Shown here piece after piece: positions 8,205-16,810 of a DNA stretch of 64,000 nucleotides. The translations under genes and the position numbers were made by a program. Source of the DNA: Quadrisphaera sp. DSM 44207 (GTDB lineage Bacteria > Actinomycetota > Actinomycetes > Actinomycetales > Quadrisphaeraceae); assembly GCF_900101335.1 (NCBI RefSeq), contig NZ_FNKA01000002.1, positions 372,001-436,000 of the forward strand. Direction: 5' to 3'. How positions within the stretch are numbered: the first letter of the stretch is position 1; the number at the start of each line of letters is the position of its first letter. The notes below the pieces were generated by a model. It searched no databases, was not told the DNA's origin, and saw nothing but the letters and a program-made list of their open reading frames with translations.

Positions 8205-9319
8205 GCGCCCGTCCCGGCGGCGTCGAGGGCGTCCGCGAGGACGCCGAGGTCCGCCAGCCGCTGCTCCAGCGCCGGCGCCATCGGCGCGGCGCAGACGGTG
8301 GTGACGCCGACCCCCGCGAGGGCCTGCAGCCGGTCGCGCAGCGCGGGCGCCGGGCCGATCAGGCACGTGGCCTGCAGGAAGGCGCGGGGCACGGCGGCCG
8401 CCGCCTCCCGGTGCCGGCCCGCGAGGAAGTGCTCCTGCACCCGCGCCGCCTCCGCTCCGTAGCCCATCCGCTCCGCCAGGCGGCGGTAGAAGTTCTGCTC
8501 GCGGCTGCCCATGCCGCCCAGGTACAGCGCCGCGTGGGCGCGCACGGGGCCGCTGGCCGCCTCCGCGGCGTCCGCGCGCGCCGGCGCCGGCCCGTCGGCG
8601 GTGACGACCAGCGGCACGGTCGGCGCGACGTCGAAGCCGTCGCTGCCCGCCGCGGGGTCGCGCCGCCCGCGCCCGCGCGCGAGCGCCGCCAGCGCCTCCT
8701 GAGCGTGCTCGGGGCTGAAGAAGACCGGCAGCCACCCGTCGGCGACCTGCCCGGCGAGCTCGACGTTGCGGGGCCCGACCGCGGCCAGGTACACGGGGAT
8801 CCGCTCGCGCGGCGGGCACAGCGCCAGCCGCAGCGGCACCCCGGGCCCGTCGGGCAGCGGCAGGCGCAGGTGCTCGCCGTCGTAGGCCACGGGACGGCGC
8901 GACAGGGCCAGGCGGACGACGTCCACGTACTCGCGGGTGCGCGCCAGCGGCGCGTCGAAGCGCACCCCGTGCCAGCCCTCGGACACCTGCGGGCCGGAGA
9001 CGCCCAGGCCGAGGCGGAACCGCCCGCCGGAGAGGGTGTCGAGGGTCGCGGCCGTCATCGCCGTGGCGGCGGCGCTGCGCGCGGGCACCTGCATCACCGC
9101 GCTGCCCAGGCCGATGCGCGTGGTCTGCGCGGCCAGCCACGCGAGCACGCTCGGCGCGTCGGAGCCGTACGCCTCGGCGACCCAGGCGGTGGAGCAGCCG
9201 ACCTCCTCGGCCCGGCGCGCCAGGGCGAGGGACTGCGCGGGGCCCGAGGCCACCTCGGCACCGGGGCGGGCGGTCGAGGGGCTCCCGCTCCAGTAGCCGA
9301 GGGTGACGGCGAGTTCCAC
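8201..9319 (-). CDS. LLM class F420-dependent oxidoreductase
   Basis: 372-aa luciferase-like TIM-barrel oxidoreductase that would use reduced F420 (or FMN). Typical features are LGYWSGSPSTA at the first strand, AEEVGCSTAWVAEAYGSDA, TTRIGLGSAVMQVPARSAA and LSGGRFRLGLGVSGPQVSEGWHG, the cofactor-binding loop. The GTG start at 9319 sits eight bases after TAGGCT. It is first of a two-gene unit with uppP (4-bp overlap), and is divergent from an aldo/keto reductase with only 90 bp between them. Substrate unknown; cofactor preference is from family membership. Confidence 0.9.
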   Translation of the reverse strand: MELAVTLGYWSGSPSTARPGAEVASGPAQSLALARRAEEVGCSTAWVAEAYGSDAPSVLAWLAAQTTRIGLGSAVMQVPARSAAATAMTAATLDTLSGGRFRLGLGVSGPQVSEGWHGVRFDAPLARTREYVDVVRLALSRRPVAYDGEHLRLPLPDGPGVPLRLALCPPRERIPVYLAAVGPRNVELAGQVADGWLPVFFSPEHAQEALAALARGRGRRDPAAGSDGFDVAPTVPLVVTADGPAPARADAAEAASGPVRAHAALYLGGMGSREQNFYRRLAERMGYGAEAARVQEHFLAGRHREAAAAVPRAFLQATCLIGPAPALRDRLQALAGVGVTTVCAAPMAPALEQRLADLGVLADALDAAGTGA

Positions 9320-9327
9320 GTCGCACG

Positions 9328-9333
9328 AGCCTA
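9328..9333 (-). promoter_or_regulatory. -10 box TAGGCT of the LLM/uppP operon
   Basis: Minus-strand TAGGCT with eight bases to the GTG at 9319; predicts a leaderless operon mRNA. It faces the plus-strand box at 9397. Confidence 0.45.
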
Positions 9334-9396
9334 CGGCGCTGCGCGAGCGCGAGGTCGCGGCCGGGGCGATCCGCCACGCGCTGCGGTCGCCGCCGC

Positions 9397-9402
9397 TAGC
9401 CT
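9397..9402 (+). promoter_or_regulatory. -10 box TAGCCT of the aldo/keto reductase gene
   Basis: TAGCCT ends seven bases before the GTG at 9410; predicts a leaderless start. Confidence 0.45.
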
Positions 9403-9409
9403 GCCGGGC

Positions 9410-10378
9410 GTGGAGGAGCGGTACGTCGGGCGGTCGGGCCTGCGGGTGTCACCCCTGGGGCTGGGCACCCTGACGTGGGGCCGCGACACCGACGAGCACG
9501 AGGCGCGCGACCAGCTGCGGGCCTTCGTCGAGGCCGGCGGCACCCTCGTCGACACCGCCGACAGCTACGGCGGCGGGGCCGCCGAGGCGGTCCTGGGGGC
9601 CCTGCTCGCGGAGGACGTGGACCGCTCCGAGGTCGTCCTGTGCACCAAGGCCGGCATCGGCCACGGCCCCGACGCGGGACGGCGCGGGCGCTGGGGGCGC
9701 GCAGACGGCTCGGCCCGCTCGATGCTCGCGGCCCTGGACCGCTCGCTCGCGCGCCTGGGCACCGACCACGTGGACCTGTGGCTGGCGCACTCGTGGGACC
9801 CGTGGGTGCCGGTGGAGGAGACGCTGCGCGCCCTGCAGGCGGCCGAGAGCACGGGGCGGGCGCGCTACGTCGGCGTGGCCGACCACTCCGGGTGGCAGCT
9901 GGCGACGGCGGCGGCCGCGTCCGGCGCCCGCGGCCTCCCGCTCGTGGCCGCCTCCGTGGAGCTCTCCCTGCTGCAGCGCGCGGCCGAGCGCGAGGTCGTG
10001 CCCGCGGCCGCCCACCACGGCCTCGGGCTGCTGGCGTGGGCCCCGCTGGCGCACGGGGTGCTGACCGGCAAGTACCGCGGCGGCGCCCCGGCGGACTCGC
10101 GCGCGACCTCCGCCGAGCTGGCGCCGTGGGTGCGCCCCTACCTCGGCGACGAGCACCGGCGCGTGGTGCACGCGGTGAGCACGGCCGCGCAGGGGCTCGG
10201 GGTCGCGCCGCTGGAGGTGGCGCTGGCGTGGGTGCGCGACTCCCCCGGCGTCGTCTCCGCCGTGGTCGGGGCGCGCACGGCGGGGCAGCTGCTCGGGGCG
10301 CTGGAGGTCGAGGACCTCGTCCTGCCCCCGGAGATCCGGGCGGCGCTGGACGACGTCTCGCGCCCCTCCTCGGCATGA
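9410..10378 (+). CDS. Aldo/keto reductase
   Basis: 322-aa cytosolic NADPH-dependent carbonyl reductase of the AKR superfamily (YhdN/Tas-like). The catalytic tetrad is visible: Asp and Tyr in DTADSYGGG, Lys in LCTKAGIG and His in LWLAHSWDP. The C-terminal cofactor site is in VVSAVVGARTAGQL. The opening YVGRSGLRVSPLGLGTLTWG is typical. GTG at 9410 gives this N-terminus. This divergent uppP-LLM / AKR arrangement recurs in actinobacteria. Natural substrate unknown. Confidence 0.92.
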   Translation: MEERYVGRSGLRVSPLGLGTLTWGRDTDEHEARDQLRAFVEAGGTLVDTADSYGGGAAEAVLGALLAEDVDRSEVVLCTKAGIGHGPDAGRRGRWGRADGSARSMLAALDRSLARLGTDHVDLWLAHSWDPWVPVEETLRALQAAESTGRARYVGVADHSGWQLATAAAASGARGLPLVAASVELSLLQRAAEREVVPAAAHHGLGLLAWAPLAHGVLTGKYRGGAPADSRATSAELAPWVRPYLGDEHRRVVHAVSTAAQGLGVAPLEVALAWVRDSPGVVSAVVGARTAGQLLGALEVEDLVLPPEIRAALDDVSRPSSA

Positions 10379-10547
10379 GGCACGCCCTCGTCACGCTCGG
10401 CCCGGCGTCGAGGGCGCCCGCCCGCTCCCCCGTCGATCCCGGGGCCGGCGCCCGTTCCCCGCGCCGGTCTCGGGGTCGGTGCCGATGACACGCCGGGTCC
10501 GCGGGCCACGACCCCGGGATCGCGGCGCCGACAGGTGGGCGCGCGGG

Positions 10548-10943
10548 TCACAGGCGCGTGGCCGGCCCGTCCCCGCGGGCGTCGTCCCCGGCCTCGTCGT
10601 CGATCTCGGTGTCGTCCTCGGTGTCGTCCTCGGTGTCGTCCTCGGCGTCGTCGAGGTCCTCCTCCTCGAGGTCCTCGTCGGCGTCCTCGTCCTCCGCGTC
10701 CTCGTCGTCGTCCGCGTCCTCGTCGTCGTCCGCGTCCTCGACGTCGTCGTAGAGGACGAACGGGGTGACCTCGTCGTGCGCGGAGTACAGCGCCTCGTCG
10801 TAGGCCTCGAAGGCGTCGGCCAGGGCGCGGTAGGCGGCCTCCACCGCCGGGTCCTGCTCCCCGCGCCGGCGCTGGGCGGCCTGCAGGTGCGCCTCCAGCG
10901 CGGCCACGAATCGGTCGAGCGCAGCGCGGGGGTCGGTCGCCAT
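10548..10943 (-). CDS. Very acidic hypothetical protein with DDTE/DDDEDA repeats
   Basis: 131-aa protein. The first 75 residues are a predicted helical domain (ATDPRAALDRFVAALEAHLQ...) with an EAYDEALYSAHDEVTPFVLYDD segment; the last 50 are almost pure Asp/Glu with DDDEDA and DDTE repeats. The N-terminal domain is conserved in actinobacteria, sometimes under misleading names such as primosomal protein; no function is established. ATG at 10943 follows a TACGGT box by seven bases. It is divergent from the DUF5703 gene with a 39-bp gap holding both -10 boxes. The repeats make the tail length likely to vary between strains. Confidence 0.8.
   Translation of the reverse strand: MATDPRAALDRFVAALEAHLQAAQRRRGEQDPAVEAAYRALADAFEAYDEALYSAHDEVTPFVLYDDVEDADDDEDADDDEDAEDEDADEDLEEEDLDDAEDDTEDDTEDDTEIDDEAGDDARGDGPATRL
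10600..10745. repeat. Imperfect GTCGTCCTCG-type repeats encoding the acidic tail
   Basis: Runs of gtgtcgtcctcg and gtcgtccgcgtcctc repeat in-frame inside the acidic gene, giving DDTE and DDDEDA units. All changes are multiples of three, so the frame is kept. Confidence 0.75.
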
Positions 10944-10950
10944 GCAGCAG

Positions 10951-10956
10951 ACCGTA
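10951..10956 (-). promoter_or_regulatory. -10 box TACGGT of the acidic-protein gene
   Basis: Minus-strand TACGGT, seven bases from the ATG at 10943. Only 12 bases separate it from the opposing CATGAT box at 10969. Confidence 0.45.
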
Positions 10957-10968
10957 GCGGGCCGGGGG

Positions 10969-10974
10969 CATGAT
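10969..10974 (+). promoter_or_regulatory. -10 box CATGAT of the DUF5703 gene
   Basis: CATGAT ends eight bases before the ATG at 10983. A -35 for it would fall on the opposing gene's -10 box. Confidence 0.4.
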
Positions 10975-10982
10975 GGGCACCG

Positions 10983-11204
10983 ATGAGGGACGCGAGCCTG
11001 CCGCAGCCGAGCCGACCGGCGCCCGAGTACGAGTACCGCACCATCACCCTGCCCCGCGGCACCAGCCGCGCGCAGGCGCGCCAGCTGCTCACCGAGCACG
11101 CCGAGTACGGCCGCTGGGAGCTGGCGCGCGTGCGCCTGTACGTCGGCGGCGCGCGCACCGTGCAGCTGCGCCGCCGGATCCTGCGGGTCCAGCGCTCCCT
11201 CTGA
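10983..11204 (+). CDS. DUF5703 family protein
   Basis: 73-aa conserved actinobacterial protein of unknown function. It carries the whole family core EYEYRTITLPRGTSRAQARQ, then LLTEHAEYGRWELARVRLY, ending in a very basic RRRILRV helix. The basic C-terminus contrasts with the acidic protein divergently encoded 39 bp away; a physical link between the two is only a thought. ATG at 10983 fits a leaderless start after CATGAT. Short but clearly real by conservation. Confidence 0.88.
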   Translation: MRDASLPQPSRPAPEYEYRTITLPRGTSRAQARQLLTEHAEYGRWELARVRLYVGGARTVQLRRRILRVQRSL

Positions 11205-11250
11205 GCGCCGGACGGCGGGCGGCGGCCGCCCGAGCGCCGCGGCCCGCCGC

Positions 11251-12585
11251 TCAGCAGGTGCGCAGGAAGCGGTCGAGCACGCGGGTGCCGAAGCGCAGCG
11301 CGTCCAGCGGCACGCGCTCGTCCACGCCGTGGAAGAGGCCGGCGAAGTCGAGGTCGGCCGGCAGCCGCAGCGGCGCGAACCCGTAGCCGGGGATGCCGAG
11401 CTGGCTGAAGGACTTGTTGTCCGTGCCGCCGGAGAGGCAGTACGGCAGCACGCGGGCGCCCGGGTCCTCCGCCAGCAGCGCGTCGACCATGCGGTCGACC
11501 ACCGGCGCGTCGTAGGGGGCCTCCAGGGCGACGTCGCGGTGCACGACCTCCACGGCCACGCCCTCGCCGGCCAGCTCGCGCACGGTGCTCACGAGCTGCT
11601 CCTCGTGCCCGGGCAGGAAGCGCCCGTCCACGAGCGCGGTCGCGGTGCCGGGGATGACGTTGTGCTTGTACCCGGCCTCCAGCACCGTGGGGTTGACGCT
11701 GTCGCGCAGGGTGGCGCCCACCCAGCGGGCCGTCGTCCCGAGCTGGGCCAGCAGGTGCTGCGGGTCGCTCGGGTCGAGCTCGACGCCGGTGATCTCGCTG
11801 ACGCCGTCGAGGAAGGCGCGCACGGTCGGGGTCAGCTCGATCGGCCACTCGTGGGCGCCGATGCGGGCGACCGCCCGGCACAGGCGGGTGACGGCGTTGT
11901 CGTCGTTGACCTGCGAGCCGTGCCCGGCGCGCCCGGAGGCGACCAGGCGCAGCCACGCCAGGCCCTTCTCCGCGGTCTGCAGCAGGTAGCAGCGCTGCCC
12001 CGCGACGTCGATGGAGAAGCCGCCGACCTCGCTGACCGCCGCGGTGGCGCCCTCGAACAGCTCGGGGCGGTGGTCCACGAGCCAGTGGGCGCCCTTGAGG
12101 CCGCCGGCCTCCTCGTCGGCGAGGAACGCGACGACCAGGTCGCGGGGAGGACGCCGCCCGCTGCGCACCGCCTCGCGCAGGACGGCGAGCATCATCGCGT
12201 CCATCCCCTTCATGTCCACGGCGCCGCGCCCCCACAGGCAGCCGTCGCGCTCCTCCCCGGCGAAGGGGTCGACCTGCCAGTCGGCGGCGCGGGCGGGGAC
12301 GACGTCCAGGTGGCCGTGGACGAGCAGCGCGCCGCGCTCGGCGGTGCCGGCGGGATCGCCCTCGACGCGGACGACGACGCTGGCGCGGCCGGGCTCGCTC
12401 TCGATCAGCTCCGGGTCCAGGCCGACCTCGGTGAGCAGGCCCATCACGTGCTCGGCGGCGGCCCGCTCCCCCGGGCCGGAGCCGTCGCCGTAGTTGGAGG
12501 TGTCGATGCGCAGCAGGTCGCGGCACAGGTCGACGACCTCGACCTCCGCGGCGGTGGGCGCGTTCTCGGCGACGTCGACGCTCAT
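11251..12585 (-). CDS. M20/M25/M40 family metallo-hydrolase
   Basis: 444-aa dinuclear zinc peptidase/deacylase of the M20 family (dipeptidase, ArgE/DapE-like). Zinc ligands and catalytic residues lie in LLVHGHLDVVPARAADW, WGRGAVDMKGMDAM and FLADEEAGGLKGAHWL, with the last His in a C-terminal GLFHGVDERVPLD segment; the dimerisation lid is in between. Complete for the family. ATG at 12585 follows TACCGT by six bases, so probably leaderless. Substrate is not defined by sequence; this actinobacterial form is a conserved neighbour of DUF5703. Confidence 0.92.
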   Translation of the reverse strand: MSVDVAENAPTAAEVEVVDLCRDLLRIDTSNYGDGSGPGERAAAEHVMGLLTEVGLDPELIESEPGRASVVVRVEGDPAGTAERGALLVHGHLDVVPARAADWQVDPFAGEERDGCLWGRGAVDMKGMDAMMLAVLREAVRSGRRPPRDLVVAFLADEEAGGLKGAHWLVDHRPELFEGATAAVSEVGGFSIDVAGQRCYLLQTAEKGLAWLRLVASGRAGHGSQVNDDNAVTRLCRAVARIGAHEWPIELTPTVRAFLDGVSEITGVELDPSDPQHLLAQLGTTARWVGATLRDSVNPTVLEAGYKHNVIPGTATALVDGRFLPGHEEQLVSTVRELAGEGVAVEVVHRDVALEAPYDAPVVDRMVDALLAEDPGARVLPYCLSGGTDNKSFSQLGIPGYGFAPLRLPADLDFAGLFHGVDERVPLDALRFGTRVLDRFLRTC

Positions 12586-12591
12586 GCCCGC

Positions 12592-12597
12592 ACGGTA
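12592..12597 (-). promoter_or_regulatory. -10 box TACCGT of the M20 peptidase gene
   Basis: Six bases separate TACCGT from the ATG at 12585; leaderless geometry. Confidence 0.45.
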
Positions 12598-12711
12598 GCC
12601 ACTGCACGTGTCGGGCCGGGGTCCGCTGCATGACGCAGTGGGGTGCGACGAGGCAGCGGTGCTAGTCTGCTGCCGCTGCGGAACCGCTCTCGGGAGGCTC
12701 CGGAGCCACCG

Positions 12712-12796
12712 GTCCGGGTGGCGGAATAGGCAGACGCGCTAGCTTGAGGTGCTAGTCCTCGTACAGAGGGTGGGGGTTCAAGTCCCCCCTCGGACA
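12712..12796 (+). tRNA. tRNA-Leu (anticodon GAG)
   Basis: 85-nt class II tRNA. The acceptor stem GTCCGGG pairs with CTCGGAC (one G-T) with discriminator A; the anticodon stem is CTAGC/GCTAG with loop TTGAGGT, anticodon GAG at 12746-12748 (reads CUC/CUU). The long variable arm (cctcgtacagagg) is typical of leucine, and the T-arm GGGGGTTCAAGTCCCCC is perfect. No CCA is encoded; CTC follows. It lies between the M20 gene and a decayed AraC gene; leucine tRNAs can serve as integration sites, but no integrase or duplicated 3' end is seen here. Confidence 0.97.
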
Positions 12797-13020
12797 CTCC
12801 TCGACCACGTCGTGGCCAGCGGCGATGCTGCCCCGAAGGTCCGAGCCCACCCCTGAGCGGGCGTCCACCCCGCCGACCCGGACCGGTGAGAACACCGCCC
12901 GCGGGCTGCGCGAGGTCGCCGACGGCCTCACGCGCTCCGGGCAGCTCCCCGCGCCCACCGGCGGTCCGGGCGGCTGGCTGCTCGACCGCCCGGACCTCGC
13001 GACCTGGGCGAGCCAGCGCG

Positions 13021-13750
13021 GTGATCGCGCGCACGTACGCGGACAACCGCTTCGACCTCGGCCGCCCGGACGCCGACTTCGAGCTGCGCCTGGACAGCGT
13101 CAGCGCCGGGGCGCTGACCAGCGCCCGGCTGCACTACGGCGTGCAGGGACGAGTGCGCACCGCGCCAGCGGACACCTTCATCACCGCCCTCGTGCTGAGC
13201 GGCTCGGCGTCCTTCGCCCGCCCCGGCAGCGACCGCCGTTCCTCACCGCCGGTGGGCTCTGGCGCTACGACACCGAAGAGGACCTGCACGCCACCTTCGA
13301 CCCCGACTCGACGTTCGGGTCCCTCGCGCTGCCCTCGTCCGCGATCGCCGAGGCCGCCAGCACCCACGACCTCGCGCAGGCCGGCGGCGCACGAGCCACC
13401 GCGGTGCGCTTCTGGGACGACGTCGCCGTCGACGAGGGCGCCGAGCGGTACCGGGCCGGGCTGATGCGCCTGGTCCACGACCAGGCCACCGCACCGCGAT
13501 CCCCCCTCGCCAGCCCCCTGGTGCGCGCCCACCTGACCCGCACCCCGGCCGCCGCGGCCCTGGTGTGCTTGCCCAACACCACGATGAGCACCGACTGCGC
13601 ACCCGGCGCCGGGAACGTCGGGCCGCCACCCTGCGCCGCGCCGTCGCACACCTGCACGCCCACGCCGAGGAACCCCTCACCGTCACCGACCTCGGCGCCG
13701 CCCACCGCTCCCGGTACGGCGTCCTGCCTCGCGACACCCTGCACACCTGA
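13021..13750 (+). pseudogene. AraC family transcriptional regulator, decayed
   Basis: Recognisable AraC-binding-like (PF14525-type) regulator broken across three frames. Frame one from a GTG at 13021 gives IARTYADNRFDLGRPDADFE to a point near 13230. A second frame continues LTAGGLWRYDTEEDLHATFD and LVHDQATAPRSPLASPLVRA. A third frame, from 13565, gives LRRAVAHLHAHAEEPLTVTD and then jumps to SRYGVLPRDTLHT and a stop, so most of the double helix-turn-helix is deleted. Upstream (about 12880-13010) is a possible further fragment in one frame. There is no plausible functional product. Lies directly after tRNA-Leu. Confidence 0.85.
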
Positions 13751-14011
13751 GGCGACCCGGCGGCGGACGCGACCGCTGCAGCACCCCGATCTGCGGGCAC
13801 CCGGTCACCGCGCCTGCCGCGGGGCCCGCACGCCACCGCGTGCGGCGCCCGCGCCGGCCCCCGTGGGGACGAGCCGGCCCGGCACGGACTCAGTGGTGCC
13901 ACGTGAGCACCAGGGCGGTCGCGCCGTCGGTCGACTCCCAGAGCCCGGCCGTGACCACCGACCCGCGGCCTCGCGGCTGGGGTGCGTGTCCCGGGGTGTG
14001 GGTGTACCGAG

Positions 14012-15457
14012 CTACCGGGCCCGGGCGAAGTCCGCGGGCCGGAAGCGGCCCTGCGCCAGCTGCCCCTCGATCTGCTCCAGGCTGCGGCCGGTGAGCTCCG
14101 GCATCCGCCGGTACAGGAAGACGAACCCGGCGATGTTGAACAGCGCGTACAGCCAGAAGGTCTGACCGGTGCCGATCGTCTCGATGGTGCTCAGCAGCGT
14201 CAGAGTGATGAGCAGGTTCGTGCTCCACAGGGACGCCGACTGCGCCGCGGCACCGGCGGCGCGGGTGGCGAGGGGGTAGATCTCCGAGCCGGTGAGCCAG
14301 CCCATCAGCTGGATGCCGCCGGCGGTGAAGGCCATGAAGGCGATCAGCGTGGCGACGATGTACGGCACCTGCTCCTGGCCGTCGTTGCCGGTGACGAAGA
14401 AGGTGCCCAGCACGATCAGCGACAGGGCGGCTCCGGGCAGGGTGAGCAGGGTCAGCCGCCGCCGGCCTACGCGGTCGATGACGGCCAGCCCGATCAGCTG
14501 GGTGATCAGGTACGTCAGGCCGAGGGCGACGGAGACGCGCAGGGCCGCGCTGTCGGAGAACCCGTTGTCGGTGAGGATCGTCGGCGAGTAGTAGACGATC
14601 ATCTCGATGCCGGACAGCTGGGTGAAGACCGCCAGGCCGCACCCGACCACCAGGGCCGGGCGCACCCACGCCTCCCGCAGGCCCCGCCAGCCGCGGGTGC
14701 TGGCCTCGCTCTCGGCCCGCACCAGGGTGCCGATGTCGTCGAGCTCGCCGGAGACGTCGGTGCCCGAGGGGCGTACGCGCGCGAGCGACTCGCGCGCCCG
14801 CTCGACCTGGCCGGCCCCGACGAGCCAGCGCGGGCTCTCGGGCAGGCGCAGCATCAGCGCGAGCATCAGCGCCGCGGGCACCGAGGCCGCGCCGACCGCC
14901 ACCCGCCAGTCGATGCTCCGGCTGGCGCCGATCAGGGTGGCGATGACGATGCCGACGCCGATGGCGATCTGGAAGCACAGCACCAGGCGGCCGCGGTACC
15001 TCGTCGGCGCCAGCTCGGCGACGTAGACGGGGGCGGTCTGCGTGGCGCCGCCGACGGCGAAGCCGAGCACGAGGCGGCTCAGCGACAGCGTGACGGGGTC
15101 GGGCGCCAGCGAGGCGGCGAGCGCGCCCACGACGAAGACCACCGCGACGACCAGCAGCGTCCCGCGCCGGCCGCGCCGCTCGCCGAGGCGGCTGCACACC
15201 AGCGCCCCCACCACGGCGCCGGCCAGGATGGAAGCGGCGATCACCTGCTCCCAGCCGGTGCCGATGCCGAACTCGTCGGTGATCTGCAGCAGCGCCCCGG
15301 AGATGATGCCCGTGTCGTAGCCGTACAGCAGTCCCGAGATCGCCGAGACGAGCGCCACGACCACCACGGCGCCGGTCAGGCCGCCACCGTCGTCGCGCCG
15401 CGTGTCGGTGCCGACCCCGCCGGGCGGGGTGGAGGGGTGCTGCTGGTGCGCGGCCAT
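14012..15457 (-). CDS. Sugar porter family MFS transporter
   Basis: 481-aa, 12-helix sugar:proton symporter of the MFS sugar-porter subfamily (XylE/GalP/AraE-like) in the cytoplasmic membrane. Family marks: GLLYGYDTGIISGAL in helix 1, SRLGERRGRRG between helices 2 and 3, RYRGRLVLCFQIAIGVG, PESPRWLVGAGQ after helix 6, QLSGIEMIVYYSP in helix 7 and the final PELTGRSLEQIE. ATG at 15457 is preferred over an upstream in-frame start because AGGGGA lies just before it. The sugar cannot be told from sequence. The gene stands alone; the neighbours give no catabolic pathway. Confidence 0.93.
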   Translation of the reverse strand: MAAHQQHPSTPPGGVGTDTRRDDGGGLTGAVVVVALVSAISGLLYGYDTGIISGALLQITDEFGIGTGWEQVIAASILAGAVVGALVCSRLGERRGRRGTLLVVAVVFVVGALAASLAPDPVTLSLSRLVLGFAVGGATQTAPVYVAELAPTRYRGRLVLCFQIAIGVGIVIATLIGASRSIDWRVAVGAASVPAALMLALMLRLPESPRWLVGAGQVERARESLARVRPSGTDVSGELDDIGTLVRAESEASTRGWRGLREAWVRPALVVGCGLAVFTQLSGIEMIVYYSPTILTDNGFSDSAALRVSVALGLTYLITQLIGLAVIDRVGRRRLTLLTLPGAALSLIVLGTFFVTGNDGQEQVPYIVATLIAFMAFTAGGIQLMGWLTGSEIYPLATRAAGAAAQSASLWSTNLLITLTLLSTIETIGTGQTFWLYALFNIAGFVFLYRRMPELTGRSLEQIEGQLAQGRFRPADFARAR

Positions 15458-15565
15458 CAGTCCCCTGCGTCGGCGTGGGGCGGAGCCCCTGCCAGGACGA
15501 TAGGGCCGACCTGCGGAGGTCACCTCTCAGGAGCAGCGGCGTCCCGGTGCGTCGAGGGGACCGGG

Positions 15566-16738
15566 TCAGGCTCCGCGGTGCAGGGCCGTGCGGTGCCGGG
15601 CGAGCACGTCGAGGCCGAAGTCGGCGCCGGGGTCGCGCCACACCGAGTGGGCGTGGTTGGCGCCCCGCTGCGTGTTGTCCCACTCCACCAGCAGGCGGGG
15701 TCCCTGCAGGCGGTAGTAGTGCGGGTCGCCGGGCGCCGTGGACCCCGCCCAGGCGACGTGCACGGCGTCGAGGGCGGCCTCGTCGTCGTAGCGCCGCGCC
15801 GGGGAGACCTCGGGGGGGACGCGGTCGAGGTAGGTGCCGAGCAGGACCCGCAGCAGCTCGCGCTGCTCGGCGTCCAGCTCCGCTGCCGCCACCCCCTTCG
15901 GCGCGGTGGTGTACTCCACGGCCGCGTGGTCGGTGTCGCCGTACCCGGCGGCCTCGTCGATCCGGTCGCTCAGGCCCTGCAGCTTCTCCTGCTCCACCGG
16001 GTCCGGGAAGCGCTCGTCCCGCCAGATCCCGGCGAGCGGGATCACCCGCTGCCCCTCGGCGAGCGTCGTGCGGTTGGCGGTGACCAGGTCCGACGGCGCG
16101 CGGGGCAGCAGCACGGCCCGCGACGCCAGCTCGGGACGCAGCGACCGGACCAGGTCCCGGGCGGCGTCCTCGACCCGGGCCAGCGGCCGGTTCACCCCTC
16201 CGCCCAGCAGGGGCGACGTGGCCGGGTCCGCGCCGAGGAAGCACGGGGTCGTGGCCACGACCGCGCCGTCCACGACCAGGTTGCTGAGGGAGACGTGGTG
16301 CCCGCCGAACCGCCAGGCCCAGGGGTCGCTGCCCCCGGGCTCGCCGAAGACGCGCAGGTAGTACAGGCCCGGGTCCCGCCCGCGCTCGCGGTCGAAGCGG
16401 GTGACGAAGCCCTCGACCTGGTCGAGGACGTTCTCCAGTCCGATGATCGTCGCCACCGTGACGTACGCGGGCGTGGACAGCCCCGAGGCGACCAGCCGCA
16501 TCGCGGCCCGCTGCTGGGCGGGTCGCTGCTCGTGGAACGTCAGGCCGCCGTGGTCGGTGGGCGTGTAGAACCAGCGCCGGCGCTCGGCGTCGGAGCCGTC
16601 GTCCGCAGGCACGGCGCCGGCAGCGACCCGGCGCTGCGCCGGGTCGAGGCCGTCCAGCCACGCGCTCGCGGCCTCCGCCATCCGCCGCGCCACCTCGCGC
16701 GCGGCGCCGTCGCCTCCCGGGGTGCCTGCGCCCGTCAT
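15566..16738 (-). CDS. DUF3500 domain-containing protein
   Basis: 390-aa DUF3500 family protein; function unknown, found scattered in bacteria and fungi. Conserved pieces seen are RRRWFYTPTDHGGLTFHEQ, YYLRVFGEPG, WAWRFGGHHVSLSN, FLGADPA and, near the end, HYYRLQGPRLLVEWDNTQ and NHAHSVWRDP. Several conserved His/Trp residues suggest a hydrolase-like site, but this is a guess. No signal peptide. ATG at 16738 is six bases after TAGGTT, so leaderless. Same orientation as the MFS gene, with about 110 bp between, so co-transcription is possible but not required. Confidence 0.88.
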   Translation of the reverse strand: MTGAGTPGGDGAAREVARRMAEAASAWLDGLDPAQRRVAAGAVPADDGSDAERRRWFYTPTDHGGLTFHEQRPAQQRAAMRLVASGLSTPAYVTVATIIGLENVLDQVEGFVTRFDRERGRDPGLYYLRVFGEPGGSDPWAWRFGGHHVSLSNLVVDGAVVATTPCFLGADPATSPLLGGGVNRPLARVEDAARDLVRSLRPELASRAVLLPRAPSDLVTANRTTLAEGQRVIPLAGIWRDERFPDPVEQEKLQGLSDRIDEAAGYGDTDHAAVEYTTAPKGVAAAELDAEQRELLRVLLGTYLDRVPPEVSPARRYDDEAALDAVHVAWAGSTAPGDPHYYRLQGPRLLVEWDNTQRGANHAHSVWRDPGADFGLDVLARHRTALHRGA

Positions 16739-16744
16739 GGCCGC

Positions 16745-16750
16745 AACCTA
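16745..16750 (-). promoter_or_regulatory. -10 box TAGGTT of the DUF3500 gene
   Basis: Minus-strand TAGGTT, six bases to the ATG at 16738. Confidence 0.45.
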
Positions 16751-16810
16751 GCGCCGGAGCGCCGGAGCGGCACGGTGCGGCGCAGCGCGGCGCGGCGACC
16801 CGGCGCCGAG

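Noticed and set aside
10600-10745. CRISPR-like repeat block
   Set aside because: The repeats are in-frame codon runs for Asp/Glu without unique spacers.
12840-13020. Plus-strand reading GLREVADGLTRSGQLPAPTG that looks coding
   Set aside because: No recognised family, no clear start, and the opposite strand is equally open; noted only as possible debris before the AraC remnant.
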